Shown piece after piece: positions 43,400-50,518 of a stretch of 64,000 bases of DNA. This stretch comes from Streptomyces sp. LX-29 (lineage in GTDB: Bacteria; Actinomycetota; Actinomycetes; Streptomycetales; Streptomycetaceae): assembly GCF_029541745.1 (NCBI RefSeq), contig NZ_CP089746.1, positions 8,164,344-8,228,343 on the forward strand, given 5' to 3'. Within the stretch, counting starts at the first letter, position 1, and each line of letters opens with the position of its first letter. The notes under the pieces were generated by a model. The model worked only from the letters and a program-made list of their open reading frames with translations. It ran no database searches and was not told the DNA's origin. Made by a program: the position numbers and the translations under genes.

Positions 43400-44590
43400 G
43401 TGAGCAAGAACTTGTCGCAGGTGGCCGAGGCCCGCGCGACCTCCGTGGTGGGGCTGGCCCAAGAGCTGATCCGCCGGCCGAGCCGGGCCGGTATCGACGA
43501 GTACGGGCCGGTCTTGGGCGTGCTCGAGGACTGGCTCGCCGCCCGCAGACTGCCGCACCGCCGCCTGCACGACGACGCCGGTGCGCTGGTGGGGCTGCTG
43601 GTGGAGATCCCAGGCGGCCGGCCGGGTCCGTGGTGGGCCCTGGACGCCTGTGTGGACACCGCCCCGTACGGCGACGAGGCCGCCTGGTCCTTCCCGCCGG
43701 CCTGCGGTGACATCGTGGACGGCTGGCTGCTTGGCCGGGGCGCGGCCGACTCCAAGCTCGCCGCCGCGATGTTCTGCCACATCGCCGCCGACCTGCACGG
43801 CCGCGCCGCTGACTTGCACGGCGGGCTTGCCGTGCTGCTGGACGTGGATGAGCACACCGGCGGCTTCGGCGGCGCCCGTGCCTACCTCGCCGACCGGGCT
43901 GCGGCCCGCCCGGACGGGGTGATGATCGGCTACCCTGGGCTGGACGAGGTCGTGGTCGGTGGCCGGGGGCTGTGGCGGGCCACCATCGCCGTGCACGCTC
44001 CCTCCGGGCACTCTGGGTCCAGCAAGAGCGTGGTCGGCGCGATCTCCCGCGCCGCCCACCTCGTGCGCCTCCTCGACGAGGCGGAACTGCCCGGCGTGGA
44101 CGGCGTTTCAGGTTTTCCGTTGCCGCCGAAATTGTCGGTGACCTCCTTCCATGGCGGCCAGGGCTTCTCGGTCACCCCGGACCGGTGCGACCTGAACGTC
44201 GACATCCGTACCGTTCCGACCTTCGACGCGCACGACGCCGAGACCTTGGTCCGCAAGGCGGTCGCCGAGCTTGACGCGGAGCTGCCCGCCCCGAAGCCCA
44301 CCGAGGTCACCCTGATCGCCACATGGCCGCCCTTTCGCCTCGCCGAGGACGAGCAGCCCGCCGCAGCACTTCTCACTGCCGCCGCCGAAGCTGGGCTGAC
44401 GGTGCGCGCGAAGACCGCGGGGCCGTCGAACATCGGCAACCTGCTGGCCGGGGAGGGCATCGCGGCCACCGCCGGCTTCGGCGTGCCGTACGAGGGGCTG
44501 CACGGCATCGACGAGCGCGCCCACCTCGCCGAACTTCCCACGGTGTACGCCGTCTACCGGCGGGCCGTACTCGGCCTCCTTGGAGGCTGA
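43400..44590 (+). CDS. M20-family peptidase homologue with altered metal ligands
   Basis: A 396-residue protein with M20 metallopeptidase architecture: LDACVDTAPYG, then LLGRGAADSKLAAAMF (bridging Asp), then LLDVDEHTGGFGGARAYL, a dimerisation lid domain starting VVGGRGLWRATIAVHAPSGH, and the closing YEGLHGIDERAHLAELP. Two expected ligands differ: Cys stands for His in GHxDxxP, and His for Glu in the DEE motif. The enzyme may be inactive or use another metal. The GTG at 43400 has GGGGAGAGG just upstream; a GTG at 43385 lacks one. It lies between the split regulator and the precursor gene, so a role in RiPP processing or self-protection is plausible but unproven. Confidence 0.7.
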   Translation: MSKNLSQVAEARATSVVGLAQELIRRPSRAGIDEYGPVLGVLEDWLAARRLPHRRLHDDAGALVGLLVEIPGGRPGPWWALDACVDTAPYGDEAAWSFPPACGDIVDGWLLGRGAADSKLAAAMFCHIAADLHGRAADLHGGLAVLLDVDEHTGGFGGARAYLADRAAARPDGVMIGYPGLDEVVVGGRGLWRATIAVHAPSGHSGSSKSVVGAISRAAHLVRLLDEAELPGVDGVSGFPLPPKLSVTSFHGGQGFSVTPDRCDLNVDIRTVPTFDAHDAETLVRKAVAELDAELPAPKPTEVTLIATWPPFRLAEDEQPAAALLTAAAEAGLTVRAKTAGPSNIGNLLAGEGIAATAGFGVPYEGLHGIDERAHLAELPTVYAVYRRAVLGLLGG

Positions 44591-44592
44591 CG

Positions 44593-44642
44593 TCCCAGGC
44601 ACGTCCCAACTTCCTCCCAGATCCGCTCCCAGCAAGTCCCCA
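44593..44642 (+). promoter_or_regulatory. Five helically phased TCCCA repeats, probable operator array
   Basis: TCCCA (last copy TCCCCA) starts at 44593, 44604, 44615, 44627 and 44637, giving spacings of 11, 11, 12 and 10 bp, one helical turn each. An inverted TGGGA follows near 44653. The array lies between the peptidase stop and the precursor gene and could bind the XRE regulator cooperatively on one DNA face. Confidence 0.6.
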
Positions 44643-44682
44643 ACTCCGTCTCTGGGAACACATCTTCGGTTGCGGTGACATA

Positions 44683-44698
44683 GAGGTAGCACAACCTC
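44683..44698. promoter_or_regulatory. Small palindrome upstream of the precursor gene
   Basis: GAGGT-AGCACA-ACCTC, a 5-bp inverted repeat with a 6-nt spacer, 30 bp before the precursor ATG. It could be an operator half-site pair or lie in the 5' leader. TTGCGG at about 44669 might be a -35 element; the -10 is unclear. Confidence 0.35.
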
Positions 44699-44727
44699 AC
44701 ATCCACCGATGACAAGGGAGGCCGGTC

Positions 44728-44898
44728 ATGGCCGAGCAGACCATCGTCACCACCCAGCCCGCCGTCGAGGACAAGCCCGCCGCAGCGCCGCACGCCGGCG
44801 GATTCGCGCCGCAGGTCAGCACCCACCCGGTGGCGACCCTGACCCTGGGACGCCAGACGTTCAACGACTCGGACAAGTCGAACTACTTCGAGGGCTGA
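44728..44898 (+). CDS. Lasso-type RiPP precursor peptide
   Basis: A 56-residue precursor with a strong ribosome-binding site (AAGGGAGG). The leader is rich in Ala/Pro/Thr (residues 1-40). The likely core is GRQTFNDSDKSNYFEG (residues 41-56): it begins with Gly, and Asp at core position 7 or 9 could close the macrolactam ring. Thr39 is the penultimate leader residue, as in known lasso leaders. The usual leader recognition motif YxxPxLxxxGxxxxxT is only partly kept (THPVATLTL). The gene sits directly before the cyclase, recognition element, leader peptidase and exporter, which fixes its role by context. The ring size and exact cut site are inference. Confidence 0.75.
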   Translation: MAEQTIVTTQPAVEDKPAAAPHAGGFAPQVSTHPVATLTLGRQTFNDSDKSNYFEG

Positions 44899-44923
44899 GC
44901 AGTCCACGGACCTGACCGAGCAC

Positions 44924-44958
44924 CCCGAGGGCCGGCCGTACGACGGCTGGCCCTCGGG
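44924..44958 (+). promoter_or_regulatory. Hairpin between precursor and cyclase genes, probable attenuator
   Basis: CCCGAGGGCC at 44924-44933 pairs with GGCCCTCGGG at 44949-44958 across a 15-nt loop. It lies 26 nt after the precursor stop and 24 nt before the cyclase start. Such partial terminators raise precursor transcript relative to the enzymes or stabilise its 3' end. Confidence 0.6.
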
Positions 44959-44981
44959 CACGTCACAGGGGAGGCGGACGG

Positions 44982-46727
44982 ATGGAACAGGAGTGGATGA
45001 CCGGCGGCAGTGCCGCCGTGGACGGATTGACGATCGACGGGCTCGGCGACGTACGCCGGGCTCCGGGCGCGCGTGTACGGGTAGTCGCCGAAGGGCCGGT
45101 TGCCCTCGCGGTCGTGGGCGACTGCCCGGTGACCGAGCAGCAGCTCCACGCCGGGCTTGCGGCCGTACGGGCCGGCCGGTGGGCGGAGCTGACCGGGTGG
45201 CCGGGCTCATACTGGATAGTCGCGGACAGCGGGCGGCAGCGGTTCGTGTGCGGCGACCTGGCCGGTATCCGGGCCGTCTACTACACGCTGCGCGGCGACG
45301 CGGGGACGGCGTGGGCGACCGAGACCAGCCGCCTGGGGCGTCCGCTCGTGCCGGATCTGCCCTGGCTGGCGGCCCGGCTGACGGTGGGTGAGCACCACTG
45401 GCCGCACCGCAGCCCGTACGAGCAGATCCGGCTGGTGCCCGGCGGATCCGGGCTGCTGCTCTCACCTGGGGCACCGCCGCAGCTCATCGACATCTCCGGC
45501 GTCGAGCCGCCCTGCGAGCTGCGCGAGGGCGCCAACCGGTTTGGGCAGGCGCTCACCGAGGCTGTCCAGCACCGGGTCCGCGCGGCCGGCGGGGTGGTGG
45601 GGGCGGACCTGTCCGGCGGGCTGGACTCCTCGGCGGCCATCGTGCTCGCCGCCGATGCCGGAGCGGTGCACGCGGTGACGTACACCGACGGCTACACCAG
45701 CGGCGAGGACATGGCGTTCGCCTCCCGCGTTGCTGAGCACACCGGGATCGCGCACACGGTCGACATTGGCGCCGACGAGCAGCTGCCGTTCTCCTTTCCG
45801 GCCGGGCAGCCGACGGGAGTGGAGCCGGTGTTGGAGGCGGCGATGTTCGCCATGGACAGCAGCTACTTGCACCCCATACGGGGGCTGCCGCTGCATCTGA
45901 CCGGGCACGGCGGGGACATCGTGCTGGACGCCTCCAGTTCCTGCTGGGTCCGCCTGCTGCAGGACGGCCGACGCCGCGAGGCCCACCGCCAGGTCGTGGC
46001 GTTCGCCCGGCTCCGCAACACCGCACCCGGCCCTTACTGGAAAGCGCTCAAGCAGGCCGCCGACCTGGGCCGGGCCGGCTCCCTCGAACGTGCCGCCGAG
46101 GCCCTGGAGCGCGGGCCCGTCAGGCCGGAGGCCGCCGTGGCCGGCTGGTCGTGGTGCCGTCTGGGCGCCACCGCGTCCTGGCTCACCGGCTACGGCCGCC
46201 ACCAGGTCGCAGCCCTGCTGCGGCAGGCCGCCGGTGACCAGCAGCCGGAGCTGGCGGACGAGTTCGACCAGTGGGCCGCTCTGCGGTCGGTGGGCGCCTC
46301 GGCCCGCGGCTGGGCCCCCTACGGCCACGCGCTCGGTATCCGGCCGGTGTACCCGTACCTGGACAACCAGGTCGTCCGCGCCGCCTTCGCCGTCCCGGCC
46401 CTCGCCCGCCGCGGGCTGGTGGCCTACAAGCCGCTGCTGCGCGAGTCACTGCCGCAGCTTCCGGGCTGGCTGACCTCCCGTCGCTCGAAGGGCTCGTTCA
46501 CCGCCCAGCGCATCGCCGGACTCGCCCGCCACCAAGGCCGGCTCGATGAGCTGATCGCCTCCAGCCCCCTCGCGGCCGGCGGCCTCATCGACCCCACGAC
46601 CGTCCGCACCACCCTCGCACAGGCGGCCCGGGGCCAGAGCGCCACGGTGATCGCCGACCTGCACCAGCTCATCGTCACGTGCTGGTGGCTCAGCGGCCAG
46701 ACGACCGAGCTGGAGGCGGCATGCTGA
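44982..46727 (+). CDS. Lasso peptide macrolactam synthetase (asparagine synthetase B-like)
   Basis: A 581-residue enzyme of the asparagine-synthetase fold. In lasso biosynthesis it adenylates the side-chain carboxylate of core Asp/Glu and forms the isopeptide bond with the core N-terminus. The N-terminal glutaminase-like domain (residues 1-170) lacks the catalytic Cys at position 2. The ATP-pyrophosphatase motif LSGGLDSSAAIV is near residues 209-220. HLTGHGGDIVLDAS and KPLLRESLPQLPGWL are typical later motifs. The ribosome-binding site is GGGGAGG. The end overlaps the start of the PqqD-like gene by 7 nt. Length and motif order are normal, with no lesions. Confidence 0.9.
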   Translation: MEQEWMTGGSAAVDGLTIDGLGDVRRAPGARVRVVAEGPVALAVVGDCPVTEQQLHAGLAAVRAGRWAELTGWPGSYWIVADSGRQRFVCGDLAGIRAVYYTLRGDAGTAWATETSRLGRPLVPDLPWLAARLTVGEHHWPHRSPYEQIRLVPGGSGLLLSPGAPPQLIDISGVEPPCELREGANRFGQALTEAVQHRVRAAGGVVGADLSGGLDSSAAIVLAADAGAVHAVTYTDGYTSGEDMAFASRVAEHTGIAHTVDIGADEQLPFSFPAGQPTGVEPVLEAAMFAMDSSYLHPIRGLPLHLTGHGGDIVLDASSSCWVRLLQDGRRREAHRQVVAFARLRNTAPGPYWKALKQAADLGRAGSLERAAEALERGPVRPEAAVAGWSWCRLGATASWLTGYGRHQVAALLRQAAGDQQPELADEFDQWAALRSVGASARGWAPYGHALGIRPVYPYLDNQVVRAAFAVPALARRGLVAYKPLLRESLPQLPGWLTSRRSKGSFTAQRIAGLARHQGRLDELIASSPLAAGGLIDPTTVRTTLAQAARGQSATVIADLHQLIVTCWWLSGQTTELEAAC

Positions 46728-47017
46728 CCCCGGCCGACCACATCCACCACGCCACGGGCCCGGACGGCACGGCGGTGCTCGACGTCCGGCGCCAGACGTG
46801 GCTGATGCTCGATAAGGACGCCTCCCGGATCTGGCACGCCCTCACTGTCCGCGGCGGCACCGCGGGGCTCGCCGACGAGATTGCCGTCCCCACCGGCCAG
46901 GACCCACAGCAGATCAGCGGCCAGATCGCCGCATTCATCGACGAACTGGTGGCCGCCGGCGTGCTCGTCGACACCGACCGGCCCCGGCGAGCACGGCGAA
47001 GGTGGTGGCGCCGATGA
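46721..47017 (+). CDS. PqqD-like RiPP recognition element (lasso B1)
   Basis: A 98-residue PqqD-fold protein that binds the leader peptide and presents it to the protease. Typical segments are DGTAVLDVRRQTWLMLDKDA, SRIWHALTVRGGTAGLADEI and IAAFIDELVAAGVLV. The basic tail (RRARRRWWRR) is unusual. It starts within the last codons of the cyclase gene and its stop overlaps the B2 start by 4 nt (ATGA), so all three are translationally coupled. Confidence 0.88.
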   Translation: MLTPADHIHHATGPDGTAVLDVRRQTWLMLDKDASRIWHALTVRGGTAGLADEIAVPTGQDPQQISGQIAAFIDELVAAGVLVDTDRPRRARRRWWRR

Positions 47018-47430
47018 CGGTCATGGTCCCCACCACCCGGCCCACCGCCCCATGGCGCGACCGGCTGGTGGCTGCCACCGCGCTCACCCTCTCCCTGGCC
47101 ATGGGCCCGCTACCGCTGCGCCTGAAGCTCGCCGCCGTCCGTACGCTGCGCGGCCTGCCCTACGCGCGCCTCGCCCGGCTGGAGGCCCTGTATACGGCGG
47201 TACAAGCGGTGATTCCGTCGTGGTGGCCGGGCCGGATCGCGTGCATGGAGATCAGCCTCGCCACCGTCATCGCGACCGCGCTGACCGGCCGCCAGACCCG
47301 CTGGGTGCACGGCGCCCGCTTCCTGCCCGACGCCGCACACGCCTGGGCCGAGGTGCCAGACGGCGCGGTCGGCCGGGACACCGGCGACGCCGTCGACCGG
47401 CCCTGGACGCCGGTACTCGCCGTGCCGTAG
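47014..47430 (+). CDS. Lasso B2 leader peptidase (transglutaminase-like)
   Basis: A 138-residue Cys protease with the transglutaminase-like fold that removes the leader peptide. Candidate catalytic residues are Cys77 (GRIACMEISLATVIA), His109 (DAAHAWAEVPDG) and an Asp near 125-128 (GDAVDRPW). An N-terminal hydrophobic helix (LAMGPLPLRLKLAAVRTLRG) is typical of B2 proteins. The ATG overlaps the B1 stop by 4 nt. Confidence 0.88.
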   Translation: MTVMVPTTRPTAPWRDRLVAATALTLSLAMGPLPLRLKLAAVRTLRGLPYARLARLEALYTAVQAVIPSWWPGRIACMEISLATVIATALTGRQTRWVHGARFLPDAAHAWAEVPDGAVGRDTGDAVDRPWTPVLAVP

Positions 47431-47603
47431 AACCACCGGGCTGCCGTGGTCCGGGGAACGGCCCGAGCCTCCCCGCCCCGAACCACGACCTCACTCGAAC
47501 GGGTGAAATCTAGGGGGTATGGCTGACATTCGGGCCGGGCGACCTGGGCCGATGAGGAGCCGGCGGAACAAGCCCGTTGCCCGCCGCCTGGTCCGGTTCC
47601 CTG

Positions 47604-49496
47604 ATGGGGCTCGTGAGTTCTTCCATCTCCTCGCCGCCCGCCGCCGACGCGGGCCCGCCGCCCGTGATGCGCCTTGCTTCCGACCGGCACTTCGAGGCAA
47701 GCGTCAACCTGTCCACCGCCGCGATGGCGTGCCGCCTGCCGCGCACCCTCGCCCAGGCCGCCCGGCTCGGCTGGCGCACCGACCGCCGCGCCGTCCTGGC
47801 CCTGCTTCTCTGCCAGATCGGCGCCGCCGCCCTCACCGCGACCGCGCTCGCGGCCACCACCCGCGTCCTGGCCGCCGTGTTCACCGGCCCCGACATCGCC
47901 GCCAGCCTGCGCGACAACCTGACTGCCCTGGTGGTGCTCGCCCTCGCCGCCTGCGGCCGCTACCTGCTGGATGCCGCAGCCCGCGCCGCAGCTGCCCGGC
48001 TCGCGCCGAAGGCCGTACGCGAGGCCGACCTTGAGGTCATCACCGCCGCCACCGCCGCCGAGCTCGTCGCGTACGAGGACCCGGACTTCGAAGACGCCCA
48101 CGCCGCCGCCTCCGACGGCGCGGAGAAGACCGGCGACCTCATCCTCGACGCCCAACTGCTGACCTCGGCCGCTGCACAGCTGGCCGCCGCCGCGACCGTC
48201 GTGACCGTGCTGCACCCGGTGATGCTGCCCCTGCTCGTCGCCTCCGTCATTCCCTGCGCCTGGGGCGCGGTACGCGGGGCCCGGATCGAGCACGCCGCCC
48301 ACCACCGGGGCCTCGCCGACTCCCGGCTGCGCAACGTCTTCCGCTCCTACACCACCGAACGCAACACCGCAGATGAGGTCCGCGCGGGCACCATGGCCGG
48401 CTTCCTCATCCGCCAGTACCGCATCGTCTCCGCCCGCCTGGAGGCCGAACAGCTCAAGGCCATCCGGCAGGCGTTGGTGGTGCAGGGGATCGGCGATGCG
48501 CTCACGGCCGTGGGCACCGCCGCGACCTGGGCCGTGCTCGCGGCTCTGGTGGCCAGCGGCCGGATGGAGCTGGCCGCGGCGGGCACCGCCGCCCTGGCGG
48601 TGCGGACCTCCGGGGCAGCGCTGGCGACAACGGTGCGGGCCGGGGCCCGGCTGTTCCGCACCTCGCTGTCCCTGGACGACTGGGCCCGCTTCCTCGCCGT
48701 GGCCAAGCCGTGGACGGCCCGTCGCGGCCACGCCGCCGTCGCTGCGGACGGGCCGCACCTGATCACCGCGCGGGATGTGTCCTTCACCTACCCCGGCGCC
48801 GACACCGCTGCTCTCGACGGCGTCAGCCTGGAGCTTAAGCGGGGCGAGGTGATCGCCCTGGTCGGCGAGAACGGCGCCGGCAAGAGCACCCTCGCCCGGG
48901 TACTGACCGGCCTGTTCCTCCCCACCACGGGCTCCGTGCGGTGGGATGGTGTGGAGCTGGCCGACGCCGACCCGGCCAGCGTGCTGTCCAAGGTGGCGCT
49001 GGTCCCGCAGGACTACACCCGCTGGCCGCTGGCCGCCCGCGAGAACATCACCCTCGGCCAGCCCCGCCAGGAAGGCGACACGGCCGTGCACACCGCCGCC
49101 AAGGCAGCCGGCGCCGACACCGTCATCGCCAACCTGCCGCACGGGTTGGACACCTCCCTGGCCCGCTCCTGGTGGGGTGGCCACGACCTGTCCGGCGGAC
49201 AGTGGCAGCGCATCGCGGTCGCCCGCGCCTTCCACCGCGACACCCCCGTGCTGGTGATGGACGAGCCCACCGCCGCACTGGATGCCCGCGCCGAACACCG
49301 CATCTACACCCGCCTCAAAGCCCTCGCCGCGGGCAAGGCCGCCGTTTTCGTGACCCACAACCTGGAGAACGCCCGCATCGCGGACCGCATCATCGTCCTC
49401 GACAAGGGGCGCGTCCGGGAGGCGGGAACCTTCGAGGCTCTGCTCGACGCCAGCGGCTTGTTCGCCGAGCTGTACAAACTCGCTCAAGACCGATGA
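47604..49496 (+). CDS. ABC exporter of the lasso cluster (fused membrane and ATPase domains)
   Basis: About 630 residues: six predicted membrane segments in the first 350 residues (for example VLALLLCQIGAAALTATALA), then an ATPase domain with Walker A GENGAGKST, Q-loop VPQDYTRWPL, signature DLSGGQWQR, Walker B VLVMDEPTAALD and H-loop VFVTHN. It is expected to export the mature peptide and confer immunity. The start is uncertain: ATG 47604 is used, but GTG 47613 or ATG 47667 (MRLASDRHFEAS) are possible, and none has a strong ribosome-binding site. It follows the B2 gene by about 170 bp and ends before a strong terminator. Confidence 0.85.
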   Translation: MGLVSSSISSPPAADAGPPPVMRLASDRHFEASVNLSTAAMACRLPRTLAQAARLGWRTDRRAVLALLLCQIGAAALTATALAATTRVLAAVFTGPDIAASLRDNLTALVVLALAACGRYLLDAAARAAAARLAPKAVREADLEVITAATAAELVAYEDPDFEDAHAAASDGAEKTGDLILDAQLLTSAAAQLAAAATVVTVLHPVMLPLLVASVIPCAWGAVRGARIEHAAHHRGLADSRLRNVFRSYTTERNTADEVRAGTMAGFLIRQYRIVSARLEAEQLKAIRQALVVQGIGDALTAVGTAATWAVLAALVASGRMELAAAGTAALAVRTSGAALATTVRAGARLFRTSLSLDDWARFLAVAKPWTARRGHAAVAADGPHLITARDVSFTYPGADTAALDGVSLELKRGEVIALVGENGAGKSTLARVLTGLFLPTTGSVRWDGVELADADPASVLSKVALVPQDYTRWPLAARENITLGQPRQEGDTAVHTAAKAAGADTVIANLPHGLDTSLARSWWGGHDLSGGQWQRIAVARAFHRDTPVLVMDEPTAALDARAEHRIYTRLKALAAGKAAVFVTHNLENARIADRIIVLDKGRVREAGTFEALLDASGLFAELYKLAQDR

Positions 49497-49526
49497 GAAC
49501 TACTGGTCAGTCCCGCTGGGGTGTTC

Positions 49527-49555
49527 GCACCTCGCCCCCGGCTGGGGCGAGGTGC
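49527..49555 (+). terminator. Terminator of the lasso-type operon
   Basis: GCACCTCGCCCC at 49527-49538 pairs perfectly with GGGGCGAGGTGC at 49544-49555, 5-nt loop CGGCT, 30 nt after the exporter stop. There is no T-tract. Confidence 0.8.
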
Positions 49556-49700
49556 GGGCCCGCGGTGGATGTCGCCGTCCCAGCGCAGCGTGCGCCGGTG
49601 TCGGGCCGGAGCGCTGCGGGTCAGTGCCCAGGTACGCCAGAGCCGCACTGACGGCCGCTCCACCGGCGCCTGCTGCGCACGAGGTCTTCGACGGTTGTCT

Positions 49701-50222
49701 TCAGGTGGGGATGGTGTGGCCGATGTGGTCTTTCCACAGGGTGCGGGCGTGGCCGAGGTGGAGCAGGGCGATGTACCACCACAGGTCTGCCTCGGCGGCG
49801 TCGTGGAGGTTGCTGCCGGCGGTGGCGGTGCGGCGGGCGGCGCCTTGGGCTTCCTGCAGCGCCCAGCTGACACGCCACCACTCGGGAGCTGTGCCGTCCG
49901 GGGAGGCGATGCGGCCGCGGGTGGCCTGGCTTGCTGCTTCCCACAGGGCTTGGAGGGTGTAGCGCAGGGACCGCTCGTCGGGTGCGGTGGAGTCGGTGTG
50001 GGGGAGGGTGGGGTCGATGACGACGCGGCCCCAGGTGTTGATGTGCTGGGTGATGATCGCGAGGGTGACCTGACGCGGCGGGACCGGTGCGCACTGAGCG
50101 GTCGTCTCCGGCGCGGCGGGCGCGTGGGGCGAGGGGTCGAGCAGGCCGGCCTGGGCGAGCAGCCGGGCGGTGGGCATGCAGGTGTCCTGGCGGTGGTGGA
50201 AGGGGCAGTGTTCGGGCTCCAT
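49701..50222 (-). CDS. Unknown protein (173 aa)
   Basis: Starts MEPEHCPFHHRQDTCMPTAR, with a Cys/His cluster (CPFHHRQDTC) that could bind a metal. The rest is helical, with INTWGRVVIDPTLPHTDS and EADLWWYIALLHLGHARTLW near the end. The ATG at 50222 has GAGGAGAAGG about 8 nt upstream; upstream codons to 50255 are unconserved. It is transcribed away from tap, sharing a 300-bp divergent region. Function unknown. Confidence 0.55.
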   Translation of the reverse strand: MEPEHCPFHHRQDTCMPTARLLAQAGLLDPSPHAPAAPETTAQCAPVPPRQVTLAIITQHINTWGRVVIDPTLPHTDSTAPDERSLRYTLQALWEAASQATRGRIASPDGTAPEWWRVSWALQEAQGAARRTATAGSNLHDAAEADLWWYIALLHLGHARTLWKDHIGHTIPT

Positions 50223-50439
50223 CGGATGCCTTCTCCTCGTGGGCGAGCGGGCCATGCTAGCCCGCCGCCGGGCGTGGCCTCACCGCTGCTGGCCGAGGGC
50301 GGTGATCGCGGTCTCGAGGGCCTTTTGTGTGCTGCGGGGCGAGGCTTTTGGTCCCGGGCAACGCCGTCAGCCCCGGTGCGGACAGCCGGGGGACGAGTCA
50401 GACGACGGCCCCTTCCCGGCGTCCTCGCCACCACATCGA

Positions 50440-50500
50440 CAGTTATTCGAACAGGTTAAATAATAGGGATAAATTGGGGGGCAAAATCTGCTAGTGTCCT
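50440..50500 (+). promoter_or_regulatory. AT-rich promoter region of tap
   Basis: An unusually AT-rich island (TTATTCGAACAGGTTAAATA, then ATAGGGATAAATTG) in otherwise GC-rich sequence, 20-80 bp before the Tap start. TTGGGG and TAGTGT are present but too close together for a standard promoter, so exact elements are uncertain. Confidence 0.45.
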
Positions 50501-50518
50501 GGGGTGGAGGTGACGCAC

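Noticed and set aside
44728..44898. Alternative core starting at Asn46 (after RQTF)
   Set aside because: It also has Thr two residues before the cut, but the core would begin with Asn and have no Asp/Glu at positions 7-9 for ring closure.
47160..49487. Very long open frame antisense to the lasso exporter
   Set aside because: High GC creates long antisense frames. This one shows no domain, and the opposite strand holds an ABC transporter with every expected motif.
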